Positions 1 to 8,864 of a stretch of DNA of 64,000 nucleotides are shown in pieces. Each line of letters opens with the position of its first letter. Position 1 is the first letter of the stretch. This DNA comes from Dictyobacter arantiisoli. Its GTDB lineage: Bacteria > Chloroflexota > Ktedonobacteria > Ktedonobacterales > Ktedonobacteraceae. Below the pieces are notes generated by a model. The model was not told where the DNA came from. It saw nothing but the letters and a program-made list of their open reading frames with translations, and ran no database searches. The translations under genes were made by a program, and so were the position numbers. The DNA lies in assembly GCF_008326305.1 (NCBI RefSeq), contig NZ_BIXY01000003.1:1-64000 (forward strand), given 5' to 3'.

Positions 1-147
1 GGAAAGAAGCTAAAAGAAACCATCGTACCATTATATCGACTTCGTTGGGCCTTGAGCCGGCTCTGGATTGAGCATCATCCATTCTTTTCTCTTGCTTTTT
101 CTACCACCCCGAATTGTTCGAACATCGGTTCGAACAATTCGGGGTGA
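1..147 (+). CDS. 3' end of an unidentified gene (partial)
   Basis: Frame 1 is open from the first base of the window to a TGA at 145-147, giving 48 residues that begin GKKLKETIVPLYRLRW. The last 14 codons are written inside the palindrome at 107-144, so that hairpin straddles the stop codon. I do not recognise a family. It may be the tail of a real gene entering from the left or just an open frame; the basic and aromatic composition does not decide it. Confidence 0.3.
   Translation, partial: GKKLKETIVPLYRLRWALSRLWIEHHPFFSLAFSTTPNCSNIGSNNSG
107..144. repeat. Perfect 17-bp inverted repeat at a gene end
   Basis: Arms 107-123 and 128-144 are perfect complements around a 4-nt loop. There is no T-run directly after it. 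It overlaps the stop codon of the open frame entering the window and is followed 20 bp later by a second, longer hairpin. It probably helps end transcription. Confidence 0.5.
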
Positions 148-164
148 CCCGTGTAGTATATTAT

Positions 165-220
165 TGCAGAACGAAGAAGGATGCAGGCGCTGATGCGTCT
201 GCATCCTTCTTCGTTCTGCA
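165..220. terminator. Long hairpin, 22-bp perfect stem
   Basis: Arms 165-186 and 199-220 are perfectly complementary, with a 12-nt loop. It lies in the 217-base gap before the COG4280-type gene. No strong U-tract follows, so it may act through its strong stem alone. Between it and the start codon at 365 the DNA is AT-rich and probably holds that gene's promoter, but no convincing -35/-10 pair stands out. Confidence 0.5.
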
Positions 221-364
221 ATGTATGGATAAAGATTATCGGAGCCTTATATTTTTGTTAAAAAATTGCGTGCTTGTTAAAAGTCACACTTGTTACATTG
301 TGTATGTGTTACAATATGGGAATGGAATAATAGCTTTAGCGCGGATTGTGAAGGAGTTTTTTTT

Positions 365-1153
365 ATGGAATGGGCCGTTACGCTCTCTTCTTTTATGGCT
401 TCGGCTGTGGAGTTTGTTGAGGCTTTTACAATTGTGCTGGTGGTTGGGGTGACGATTAATTGGCGAAGTTCTATTGTCGGTGCGTTGGCCGCTGCGGCCT
501 GCCTGGCTGTTATTGTAGCTGTGTTTGGTGTAGCAATTGTCCAATATGTTCCTCTGGAGCTATTACGCATTGTGGTTGGCGTAATCCTGGTGCTCTTTGG
601 CTTGAAATGGCTTAAGAAAGCTTTGTTGCGCTATAGTGGCCTGAAGTCTCTGCACGATGAAGAGGCAATTTATGAGGAGACGATGGCGCAGTTGAAGGCG
701 AGTGGGGATGTCTCTTTTTCTAAGAAGCTGCAACCGGCTGCGGTGGCGATGTCGTTTAAGTCAGTGTTATTGGAAGGACTGGAAGTGGCCTTTATTGTGA
801 TCACTTTCGGTAGTAGCTCGGCGGTAAAATCGACGACTGGTCTGGGCGGCATCGGTTCCGCTACGGTGGGCGCGGTAGTGGCAGGGCTACTGGTTATTCT
901 GCTTGGTTTTCTGGTGCGTGCTCCTCTGACCAAAGTTCCCGAAAATAGTTTAAAGTTTGTGGTTGGTATTATGCTGACAACCTTTGGCACTTTCTGGGCT
1001 GTCGAGGGATTTGGCGGTTCGTGGCCGCTGTCAGATGGCTTCCTGCCTATCCTGGCTGCGATCTATCTGCTTATCAACGTTTTGATCGTGCTCTGGCTGA
1101 AATCGACAAAGCAGCGTACCACCTCATCGGCCGCGACGGCACCTCGTTCTTAA
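365..1153 (+). CDS. COG4280-type integral membrane protein
   Basis: A 262-residue polytopic membrane protein with about six to seven hydrophobic segments. The first helix carries VEFVEAFTIVLVVG, an acidic motif inside a membrane helix that recalls the REGxE helices of FTR1-like iron permeases and is typical of the uncharacterised COG4280 family. A hydrophilic cytoplasmic loop lies around residues 85-125, followed by SVLLEGLEVAFIV, a second Glu-containing helix, which suggests an internal duplication. I chose ATG 365, preceded by GAAGGAG, over an in-frame upstream start at 290 that adds 25 non-membrane residues. Substrate unknown; a metal-ion transport role is inference only. Confidence 0.65.
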   Translation: MEWAVTLSSFMASAVEFVEAFTIVLVVGVTINWRSSIVGALAAAACLAVIVAVFGVAIVQYVPLELLRIVVGVILVLFGLKWLKKALLRYSGLKSLHDEEAIYEETMAQLKASGDVSFSKKLQPAAVAMSFKSVLLEGLEVAFIVITFGSSSAVKSTTGLGGIGSATVGAVVAGLLVILLGFLVRAPLTKVPENSLKFVVGIMLTTFGTFWAVEGFGGSWPLSDGFLPILAAIYLLINVLIVLWLKSTKQRTTSSAATAPRS

Positions 1154-1191
1154 TCAGTAAGTTCAGGAATTGGAAAGGAACAGGATAAGCT

Positions 1192-1404
1192 ATGAAACCT
1201 ATTAAGGCTGTCTATTACTTTATTGTTGGCGATATGATTATCCTCATCGGTATCTTGATCGCTGTGGTGCTTTTGCTCCTGATTGATAATGTAGGGGCGC
1301 TCACTTCTTTACGCAGTATATCCGCGCCTCTCTTTGTGATAATCACGGTCATTAGCCTGGTTGCCACATTGGCACGAGAGGCCTATAGCAGCAAACGCCA
1401 TTAA
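1192..1404 (+). CDS. Small two-helix membrane protein
   Basis: 70 residues with two predicted membrane helices (about residues 8-32 and 43-62) and a short basic C-terminus, AREAYSSKRH. The start is preceded by GGAAAGGAACAGG. It lies 38 bp after the COG4280-type gene on the same strand, so the two are probably co-transcribed and it may be an accessory subunit. No family recognised. Confidence 0.55.
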   Translation: MKPIKAVYYFIVGDMIILIGILIAVVLLLLIDNVGALTSLRSISAPLFVIITVISLVATLAREAYSSKRH

Positions 1405-1458
1405 ACAGTGCTGGCTCTGGCAATCATCAACATGAAGGTTGGCAGAGCGCTCTATCAA

Positions 1459-1645
1459 AGTGTTTGATTCCCATTGTCTTCGCCATCCTGGCGCATGAGT
1501 TTTCGCACCAATGGTGCTCAAACAGATTTTTATTATGTGATGTAGAAAAGGTTCTTCGAACCTTTTCTACATCACATAATAAAAAGGGCGCAGGCGCGCC
1601 TGCGCCTGCCAGCAGGTATCCCGATGGTGATGGGAATCAAACACT
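1459..1645. mobile_element. MITE-like palindromic element, copy A
   Basis: About 187 bp with 16-bp terminal inverted repeats (1459-1474 and 1630-1645) and a central 28-bp perfect hairpin (1527-1554 / 1558-1585, 3-nt loop). The hairpin is framed by TTTTT and AAAAA, so it could act as a terminator on both strands. CTCTAT occurs close to both ends and may be a target-site duplication. It encodes no protein. It matches the element at 45033-45227 in inverted orientation, including GCATGAGTTTTCGCACC and GGGCGCAGGCGCGC. It sits between two convergent genes. Confidence 0.7.
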
Positions 1646-1651
1646 CTCTAT

Positions 1652-1748
1652 GCTCGACTTTGTACATTTTTAGGCTTTTGAGCTTGCGAAAAAGGGTGAG
1701 TGTGACGCATTTTCGAGCTCACGTTTTCAAAAATGTACAAAGTCGAGC
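1652..1748. repeat. 20-bp inverted repeat with 57-nt spacer
   Basis: Arms 1652-1671 and 1729-1748 are perfect complements beginning GCTCGACTTTGTAC. The repeat immediately follows MITE copy A and precedes the 3' end of the minus-strand ChrB-like gene. It could be a terminator for that gene or a second, unrelated small element. Confidence 0.55.
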
Positions 1749-1767
1749 TATGAAAGTGTGTGGTGGA

Positions 1768-2388
1768 TTATGAGGAGTGGCGGCGCTCTAATCTGCGGGG
1801 ATGCAGGTGGTTCTTCTTTTCGCTGCTCTCTGGACTGGTAGAGGATTCATCGGCCTCCTGCGTTAAGAAGACTTTCTCTTCAAATGTTTCTAGCAGCTTT
1901 TCACAGGCCTCGATACTCTTCTTTGCGTCGTCACTCTGTCCAGCGCCAAACCAGTCGCGTTCAAAGACGCGCTCGTACCAGCGTTGGATTTTATCCAGCT
2001 CCTGATGAATCTCTTCGGCTTCGGCATAGGTGAAGTTTTCGCGGAACGTCTCAAACTCGATCTCTTTTTTGAAATTGACCTCACAATTTTCGATGATCTC
2101 ATCATATTGCAGATTAGCCTGGGCGATAAAGCCATCGATAATCTTGGTCTCTTCCTCCTCGGAGAGCGTGGTAAGCGGCAGGAGATGATAGGTTCCGTTG
2201 AGTTCATCGATGCGCTCAGTGATCTTTTGTAGCGCGGCCAGCAGGGCTTCGGTATGGGGAAAGACACAGACGCTTTGTTGCAGGTAGAGGCCCCCCAGGC
2301 GCTTCAGCTCACGCCAGATACCCACGCGGGCCGCTGAAGGTTGGCTCGGCACCTGATAAATCAAAAGTAGATATTTATGTGGGATCAT
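1768..2388 (-). CDS. ChrB N-terminal-domain-like protein
   Basis: 206 residues. The N-terminus (KYLLLIYQVPSQPSAARVGIW, then LGGLYLQQSVCVFP) matches the pattern of the ChrB N-terminal domain found in chromate-resistance regulators, where a short helical segment is followed by an LQxGVWVLP-like strand. Residues 60-150 are acidic and helical; the last 45 are low complexity and charged. The C-terminal ChrB domain with its chromate-sensing part is absent and no chrA transporter is adjacent, so a chromate role is doubtful. It may be a stand-alone regulatory or RNA-binding module. The ATG has no strong ribosome site. Confidence 0.55.
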   Translation of the reverse strand: MIPHKYLLLIYQVPSQPSAARVGIWRELKRLGGLYLQQSVCVFPHTEALLAALQKITERIDELNGTYHLLPLTTLSEEEETKIIDGFIAQANLQYDEIIENCEVNFKKEIEFETFRENFTYAEAEEIHQELDKIQRWYERVFERDWFGAGQSDDAKKSIEACEKLLETFEEKVFLTQEADESSTSPESSEKKNHLHPRRLERRHSS

Positions 2389-2474
2389 TTAGCTCTTCCA
2401 ATCAATCTGCATGATAGTGTAAGGAGAATAGGCATTGTATATAAATTTAACAGATATCCATTGTATTTTACCAC

Positions 2475-2513
2475 AAAGGGATAACCCCATCCTTGCGGTG
2501 GGGTTATCCCTTT
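2475..2513 (-). terminator. Hairpin terminator after the serine hydrolase
   Basis: 15-bp perfect arms 2475-2489 and 2499-2513 (AAAGGGATAACCCCA and complement) with a 9-nt loop. Read on the minus strand, it lies 60 bp downstream of the serine hydrolase stop codon and ends in CCCTTT. Confidence 0.65.
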
Positions 2514-2573
2514 ATGAATGACTATGTCCTTATAGTGAGATCGTCTTTATCGATCTATCCTACGATGTGTGGT

Positions 2574-3500
2574 CTAGGCCAGAAGATGGGTGGCTATATT
2601 TTGACAGACCTGTTCGAGAATGGATTGTCCTGCCGCCATGCTTGGGTTTTCCTGTGTATAGACAGAAACGATATAGCTTTGGTTGCCACGGTTGACAATA
2701 CCTGATGTGTTGACGGCCCACAGATTGTCTGGTCCGGGTACCCAGCCATTTTTCATGGCAACACTGGTTCCGGCGGGCGTGGTATCTCCAACGCCGAAGC
2801 GCTGATCGGATTCAACACTGCTCATCAAATTCAGTGCCAGGGTGCGATGGTTGGCGTTTACGGCGCTCCCATTCTGTAAACGTGTCAGCAGGTCTACCAT
2901 GCCTTGTGGTGTCATGGTGCTATAGCCCCAGGCATTGTCATTTGGAGTAAAGCCTGCTACTCCAATGCTCTGCAAATAATTAGCGATTGCTGCGCCGTGT
3001 CCAATTTCATTATAAAGTGCTGTTGCGGAATCATTATTTGAATTTTCAATCATGGTGGTTAATAGTGAGAGTTCATTCGCATTTGGCTCGCGGCCCTGTT
3101 GTTCCATTGAATGCAGAAATGTCAACATAATCGGCACTTTCATCGAGCTTGCCATGATATATGCATTGGAACCATTATATGAATAGTATTGCTGACGGTT
3201 GATATCATAGACTACGGCACCGACGTTTCCACCATGGCTGGCAAGATTGCTTGCGATATCTGGTGCCAGAGCATCGAAGCCCGTTGATGCATTGGTAGCA
3301 CTGATTTGACGGCTGTTCGCATGAGCGATCACGCTCATCGAGAGCGATCCAATCCCGACCATCACGGCGAGTAGCATGCTAATAACTACTTTTGTGGTAT
3401 AGAAAAAGCGAGGTGTGCTTGCCTGTGCCCGGTTGGCTGACTGCGTTGTTGTAACTACATCTACGGATGTACTGCTAGAATGGTGTGTATCCTGTTTCAT
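2574..3500 (-). CDS. Membrane-anchored class A-like serine hydrolase
   Basis: 308 residues: a short cytoplasmic tail, one hydrophobic anchor or uncleaved signal (about 35-58), then a beta-lactamase/DD-peptidase fold outside the membrane. The three active-site motifs are present: S118-S-M-K121, S154-N-N156 and K250-N-G252 (KTG-like). No clear ExxxN omega-loop glutamate is seen in the region of Glu166 of class A beta-lactamases, so a peptidoglycan peptidase or esterase role is as likely as beta-lactam hydrolysis. I chose ATG 3500, with GAGGGGGG just upstream, over a GTG at 3518. Stand-alone gene, terminated by the hairpin at 2475-2513. Confidence 0.7.
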   Translation of the reverse strand: MKQDTHHSSSTSVDVVTTTQSANRAQASTPRFFYTTKVVISMLLAVMVGIGSLSMSVIAHANSRQISATNASTGFDALAPDIASNLASHGGNVGAVVYDINRQQYYSYNGSNAYIMASSMKVPIMLTFLHSMEQQGREPNANELSLLTTMIENSNNDSATALYNEIGHGAAIANYLQSIGVAGFTPNDNAWGYSTMTPQGMVDLLTRLQNGSAVNANHRTLALNLMSSVESDQRFGVGDTTPAGTSVAMKNGWVPGPDNLWAVNTSGIVNRGNQSYIVSVYTQENPSMAAGQSILEQVCQNIATHLLA

Positions 3501-3733
3501 AACCCCCCTCAATCTCACATCTGGCCGGTCCTTGCTTACCAGTTTGCAGTAAGATGCTCAAAAAATTGGTAAGAAATGCTAAGCAATTTGCGAGTATTAT
3601 AGCGTGCTCGGGTTTATTCTGGGGGCGGAATGGATCACATTAATCTCTCAATGGAAGAGATGCGTCGGTATTGACTGGTTGTGAAGAGGATGCGGTTGCT
3701 GGCTGGCTGAATATGATAAGCTGATACTAAAAC

Positions 3734-4663
3734 ATGCCCACGAGGATGAATATGGACAAAGCTTTCTGGCGTTCTATCGCTATTGATCACTATCGCGTTC
3801 CCGCCGGTTATCAGCTTGAACCGCTGACCGACGAGCTATTGCACACACTGGGTGCTAGCGATCCCGAGCGGCGCGACTACTATATCTACACCACTCTGGA
3901 GAATTGGATCAAGCAGGGGCTTTATACGCCTGAGCAACTGCGAGCTATGATTGTGCAACTGTTGGCGAATATCAAGCTGAAGTTGGGAGAGCAGGGCGAC
4001 GATACGGTCCTGTTGCGTTCATTCTCCGCCTTAACCCTATCTGAAGTAATTAAATATGATAACGCGCATCCTTTCTTAACAGAATCTGAAGTGCGGCAAT
4101 TAGTAGAGCAGAGCATCAACTATCTGATCAAAGAACAGGATCTGCGCGGTTATGTGGCGGGAAAAGGTTGGATACACGCAGTGGCCCATGCCAGCGATCT
4201 GCTGGGTGTCCTGGCCCGCAACCGTTATGTAGATACCAATGAACTGGAAAAGATCCTCAGCGCCATTGCTGAAAAGATCACAACTCCAGTTGAGCATGTC
4301 TATATTACTGTTGAGGACGAGCGCCTCGCGCTGGCTGTGATTGCAGCCCTGACCCGTAATCACATTCAGTCCTCATTCTGGCGCTGGTGGTGTCGCCAGT
4401 TATCCGTAGTCGAGGAATCCTTAAATTGGGAAAATATTGCGCGTTTTGCCCGTCAGGCTGACATCTGTGCCTATCACAATACACGCCTGTTCTTGCATGC
4501 GCTCTACTTTCAACTGACGCTGGCAGGCTATCAACTGGCTGGAGCGGCAGAACTCCTGGCCGCCGTCACTAACGCCATTCATCGCCTGGACGCTGGCTTC
4601 TACTCCGTAGAGGTCCTCAAAGTTGTCGATCCAGACATCGACACCGACCAACTCCGCCCATAA
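3734..4663 (+). CDS. DUF2785 family protein
   Basis: 309 residues, soluble and mostly helical. The segment GKGWIHAVAHASDLL at about residue 143 matches the conserved GWxHxxAHxxDLL signature of DUF2785; the rest fits the family's helical-repeat design. Function of the family is unknown. Starts at 3734, 3746 and 3752 are all possible; no strong ribosome site distinguishes them. Convergent with the amine oxidase gene, 80 bp apart. Confidence 0.65.
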   Translation: MPTRMNMDKAFWRSIAIDHYRVPAGYQLEPLTDELLHTLGASDPERRDYYIYTTLENWIKQGLYTPEQLRAMIVQLLANIKLKLGEQGDDTVLLRSFSALTLSEVIKYDNAHPFLTESEVRQLVEQSINYLIKEQDLRGYVAGKGWIHAVAHASDLLGVLARNRYVDTNELEKILSAIAEKITTPVEHVYITVEDERLALAVIAALTRNHIQSSFWRWWCRQLSVVEESLNWENIARFARQADICAYHNTRLFLHALYFQLTLAGYQLAGAAELLAAVTNAIHRLDAGFYSVEVLKVVDPDIDTDQLRP

Positions 4664-4743
4664 ATTATCGATCATATGATCCCTCTCACCATGCTCACCT
4701 ATTAGCCAACATCCACGTTGGAGGAGGGTTTCGATCATTTTCG

Positions 4744-6696
4744 TCAGGCAGTGTGTGCGCAGCAGTGGCCTTGTTTGGGCTCGGATGGCGGTATGTCAAG
4801 GGCTGGATTGTGATCAAAGAAGCCGACGGGTTTGAGCATGAAGTTGATGTAGTGGGCAGGCATGACCGGCCAGTCTTCGGGACTGGGGATATGATGGATG
4901 TTCATGGTATACCATACGACGATGTCGGTGTTCTCAACCGAGCGGTCTGCCTGTGTCCAGCTGGGTAGTCCTGCCCCTCCTTTATGCTGATTGGGATATT
5001 CTCCGGCCGGGAAGCGTTCTTCGGGCTGGTAAGGTGTGACCCAGAGATGCTTTTGGATGAAACCAGCACGTTGTGCGACATACGAGTCCGGTTGGACGAA
5101 GGGAAAAGTATTGCTACCTGGCATGAGTTTGTACGCCACAGGATCTCCCAGGGCGTTGCGACTCTCTGGATTGGTGATTTTCCAGTAGCGGGCGCTATGT
5201 GGTTCGATGGTGCGCTGTGCTGCCAGCTCATGCTCCAGCAGGGTCGCCTCAGCATAGTAGGCATTGCCATGTGGATTGGCTGGTCCGCCGGGTTCGCTGA
5301 CGGTATTTACCTCATAAACAGAATTGTTCAGGCCATCCACCATCATGTCCAGGCGCACATTAAAGATATGCTGGTGGATTGGCGCATACAGTTGTGGAGC
5401 AATCAATTGACCGTATTTAGACTTTACCCCTGGAGGCAGGGCTCCCGTATTCATGATACCCGTCAATTTGATCTCAAATTCAATCGTGCCGTCCTGATAG
5501 AGATACCAGAAGTAGCCATATTCGTAGTTGCCGACCGTAGCAATAAAGGAGATCACCAGGCGGCGTGAGCGCCTGACTTCGGTTTGATTGGTACGCCAGT
5601 CAACATGTTTCCAGAGAATGCCATGATCCTCCTCATGCATGCAGACAGCGTTTTTAATGGTGAATAGATTGCCGTGGCTATTGGTCATATTGGCATCAAA
5701 ATAGTGGATATGACCCAGACAATCACAGCCCAGTTCCAGCGAGTTGGTAAGCATACCCAGGCCATATTCCCCGATGTCGAAGGCGTTTTTACGGTTATGT
5801 TCGCTGCCTGGATCGCCATATGGCACCACCATCTCGCCCAGGGCGGCGCGGTAGATAATCGGGCGTAGCTTTCCCTGATCTTCATAGTTTACGGTATGCA
5901 ATACCAGCCCTTCGCGGGTCGTAAAGCCGATGCGCAAATGCCATTTCTCCCATTGAACGGCATAGCCATCGACGCTAAAGCTGGGACCATCCGGCTGTTG
6001 AATATCAATCGTTTTAATACTTGTGCGCAGCGGTCCCACCGCTTCCGGGGTATAGTTTCCTGGTGCTGGTGGGAGCGGCACGATTTCATTGTCCACAATG
6101 CTCACAACCTCCATCGTATTGAGATCGACAAAGGCAATCAAACCCTGTACCGGATGAGCATAACCATTGTCACCGGGCGTGGAACGCACCCACGTCAACG
6201 CTTGCGCAAGCCGTCGCTTCTCATCTTTATCCCCATAGTAACCAGCCGACCAGGGATCGACCATCAATAAATCCAAATCGGTGATGCCACGTTTACGCAA
6301 CGCCTCTTGATAATTGGCATCTGTTTTGACGGCCTGTTCGCATTCAAAAAATTCGTCGAGCAGAAACGGTGGTTGCACATCAGGAATATGTTTCCAGGAT
6401 GATACGTGACCCTCGCTAAGCGAGACAATAGCCTCATAGGTTGCGCCATCCAGATTATCAAGCAGTACGATCAGCGCTTCACGTGCAATGGGCGAGCCTG
6501 CTGTGAATTGTAAAACAACCTCTTTGGCTGGTTCATGTAGATTGACGGAAACAAATCTGACGCGTTGATCGAGTTGGCGTTGCTGGCGTATAATCTGGAC
6601 CGCCAGCGCAACCTCTGCTCCCGAAAGTTGATCCAAAGGATGTGCCGCAACCTGTGCTGTTGCCAGGACTGGTAGCGCTTGATGAAGATCGGTCAT
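4744..6696 (-). CDS. Copper-containing primary amine oxidase
   Basis: 650 residues. Oxidises primary amines to aldehydes with release of ammonia and hydrogen peroxide, using copper and the self-made cofactor topaquinone. The cofactor tyrosine is Y391 in N390-Y-E-Y; the catalytic base is D307 in AFDIGEYG; copper ligands are H441 and H443 (HQH) and a third His at 601 or 602 (MNIHH). The 84-residue gap between D307 and Y391 matches that known for the Arthrobacter enzyme. No signal peptide is seen, so it is probably cytoplasmic. The permease gene lies 22 bp upstream in the same transcript, so the pair probably imports an amine and degrades it. Confidence 0.93.
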   Translation of the reverse strand: MTDLHQALPVLATAQVAAHPLDQLSGAEVALAVQIIRQQRQLDQRVRFVSVNLHEPAKEVVLQFTAGSPIAREALIVLLDNLDGATYEAIVSLSEGHVSSWKHIPDVQPPFLLDEFFECEQAVKTDANYQEALRKRGITDLDLLMVDPWSAGYYGDKDEKRRLAQALTWVRSTPGDNGYAHPVQGLIAFVDLNTMEVVSIVDNEIVPLPPAPGNYTPEAVGPLRTSIKTIDIQQPDGPSFSVDGYAVQWEKWHLRIGFTTREGLVLHTVNYEDQGKLRPIIYRAALGEMVVPYGDPGSEHNRKNAFDIGEYGLGMLTNSLELGCDCLGHIHYFDANMTNSHGNLFTIKNAVCMHEEDHGILWKHVDWRTNQTEVRRSRRLVISFIATVGNYEYGYFWYLYQDGTIEFEIKLTGIMNTGALPPGVKSKYGQLIAPQLYAPIHQHIFNVRLDMMVDGLNNSVYEVNTVSEPGGPANPHGNAYYAEATLLEHELAAQRTIEPHSARYWKITNPESRNALGDPVAYKLMPGSNTFPFVQPDSYVAQRAGFIQKHLWVTPYQPEERFPAGEYPNQHKGGAGLPSWTQADRSVENTDIVVWYTMNIHHIPSPEDWPVMPAHYINFMLKPVGFFDHNPALDIPPSEPKQGHCCAHTA

Positions 6697-6718
6697 AATG
6701 GTGCTCCCTATTTTTCGA

Positions 6719-8395
6719 TCATACGGTTTCAGATGCCAATACTACAGTTTCTAGCGCTTCAGGATGGACATCGGTACGTATCATCAGTCCAATGGCTGAA
6801 TAGCGTTCGGGGGCTCGACGAGCTACATAGTTGGCGTAGACAATCCCGATGATCAGCCAGACGACTACGAAGATGGGCAGGATATTGAGCGGAAAGGGCG
6901 TGGACGCGAAGCCCAGCCCTGTAAAGTAAGAGCCAATCGGTCCAGGGATGGCTGGCATGATAAAGGAGACCAGCGGGATCAATAAGACCAGGCTACTGAG
7001 TATGGGGGCGATGATATGGGTGAAAACACGGAAGTTCTGCCTGTCATGGCGGATAGCAAACGTGGGCGCCGCGATATTAATCGTAATGTAGACCACCACG
7101 AAGGCGATAGTCCCGATAATTGCCAGCCAGCCATACATGGCTAAGCCATCAATCTGCGTAAAGTTCTTGCCATCTCCGATACCGAATGAATAGCTATAGG
7201 CCCCGCTGGTGTTCGGCCTGGTCGATTGTAGGATAAAGGCTGAGAACAGGATTACCAGCAGCGTAAAGATGGTTTGTGTAATGATGGCGATATTGGGACT
7301 GTGATATTTGGGATGCGTCTTGCCAAAGACCTGTCCCAGAATTCCTTCTCGTCCCATCGCATAGAGATAATGGGCCATGCCATTGTGGAAGGCCAGTGCA
7401 CAGGCCAGAGAACTGGTGCTGATCGCGATAATCATCAATGCTTCCAGCAGACCTCCGGTATAGGTATTGGCTAACTGATAGAAAGCAGGCGTGGTAGCGG
7501 TCAGATTGCCCAGTTGATCGATGGAATGGAGCCAGCCGAAGCCAATCGTGGCCGAGTATGAGGTCCAGGTATAGAGCAATGTCAGGATGAGGATCACTGC
7601 GAAGACGGCAAAAGGGACTGCCTTCCGTGGATTGCGTGCCTCTTCACCATAGACCGCTCCGGCTTCAAAACCAACCCAGGACCAGACACCCAGCGCCATC
7701 GCCACGCCAATGCCCAGTATGCCGCCCGGCGCCGCATTCTTTAAGTTCGCGCCAGCCGCTGTAAAGGTATGCACGACATCATGACCGGATGCGCCACCAT
7801 GAATATTAATAGCGATATCCAGCACAATCAGCACGCCCATTTCAAGGATCATAAAGGGGGCCATCGCATAGACCGACCACTTGACGTCGAAATAGGAAAG
7901 GAAAAAGATCAAGGCGGCACCGATCAACGCATAGGTCACCCATCCGCCTGGCATTTGAAAATGGAGATAGGTTGCAAGTGAGCTATTTGTATAAGAACCA
8001 AAGCCGCCCAGCATCGACGCCTCAAACAGGGCATAGCCTCCCATCATCAGCCAGCCCGATTGAAATGCCATCCCTTTGCCCAGCCCATGCCGGACCCAGG
8101 TATAGAAGCCACCAGCCGAGGTCAGACGCCGTGAAAAATAGACGATTGAGGCTCCTAACAAGAGGAGCGCGATGCCTGAAAGTAAAAATACCAGCGGGGT
8201 AGCTGCTCCAGCCTGTGATGCCATCGTGGGGACATTAAAGAGCATGGCTGAAACGGGGGCGGAGCCAGCGAGACAGAAATAGAGGACACCGGGCAATCCT
8301 ATCGCGTTTTTGTGCAACTTATCGACATTTGCTTGATCGACATCGATTCCTCCGGGGAGTGTACTTGCCTGGATCGGTTCTTGTTTAAGTGCCAC
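6719..8395 (-). CDS. APC-superfamily amino acid/amine permease
   Basis: 558 residues with about 12 membrane helices. The first helix (ALIGLPGVLYF-like; IGLPGVLYFCLAG) and WVGFEAGAVYGEEARNPRKAVP are typical of amino-acid permeases of the APC superfamily. The start is GTG 8395 with GGAGG five bases upstream. It is the first gene of a two-gene operon with the copper amine oxidase, so a primary amine such as tyramine, phenethylamine or putrescine is the likely cargo (inference). An ordinary intact member; the C-terminus is soluble and short. Confidence 0.88.
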   Translation of the reverse strand: MALKQEPIQASTLPGGIDVDQANVDKLHKNAIGLPGVLYFCLAGSAPVSAMLFNVPTMASQAGAATPLVFLLSGIALLLLGASIVYFSRRLTSAGGFYTWVRHGLGKGMAFQSGWLMMGGYALFEASMLGGFGSYTNSSLATYLHFQMPGGWVTYALIGAALIFFLSYFDVKWSVYAMAPFMILEMGVLIVLDIAINIHGGASGHDVVHTFTAAGANLKNAAPGGILGIGVAMALGVWSWVGFEAGAVYGEEARNPRKAVPFAVFAVILILTLLYTWTSYSATIGFGWLHSIDQLGNLTATTPAFYQLANTYTGGLLEALMIIAISTSSLACALAFHNGMAHYLYAMGREGILGQVFGKTHPKYHSPNIAIITQTIFTLLVILFSAFILQSTRPNTSGAYSYSFGIGDGKNFTQIDGLAMYGWLAIIGTIAFVVVYITINIAAPTFAIRHDRQNFRVFTHIIAPILSSLVLLIPLVSFIMPAIPGPIGSYFTGLGFASTPFPLNILPIFVVVWLIIGIVYANYVARRAPERYSAIGLMIRTDVHPEALETVVLASETV

Positions 8396-8864
8396 ATTTG
8401 CCTCCTTGGGTACGAATCATCAAGAGACCAGGGAATCAGGGTGTCAGTGCGCAGTGCAATTTTCCTTTGTTGCACCCTTCTTGTTACACTATCCCTATGG
8501 AACTTTTCTAGGCTTATCTATAGAATCGAGGCGGCTCTGGCACGTATTTCGTGTTCCATTTGCAACATTGCGAATTTGTAGAGTTGTGAAGAAGAGTGGG
8601 ACAACGTAAGAAAAATGGATATAATCAAGATATACCATTTAGCTGGATAGAAGTCAACACAAGCTATAATAAATGTATATATTTAATATAAATGAGGCTT
8701 GAATTGTCAGCTATCAAGCCCTTTACAGGCTGCTTTCTTGCTCTTTATGGTAAACACTACATAAGTTCCTGACGCTATGAACGCAGTATTGAGGCTGCTT
8801 GAAGCGCTTTATCGTGTATGGCTGCCCTTGTCTTGATCAAATGTATTATTTGACTATGCCGAGC
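8396..8864. other. 469-base gap between permease and NB-ARC genes
   Basis: Both flanking genes are on the minus strand, so this gap should hold the permease-operon promoter and the end of the NB-ARC transcript. It is AT-rich around 8640-8700. I see no strong hairpin with a U-run and no convincing gene; the open frames here are short and without a ribosome site. Confidence 0.4.

Noticed and set aside
114-452. 112-residue plus-strand frame over the two left-edge hairpins
   Set aside because: It translates hairpin arms and overlaps the start of the COG4280-type gene in another frame.
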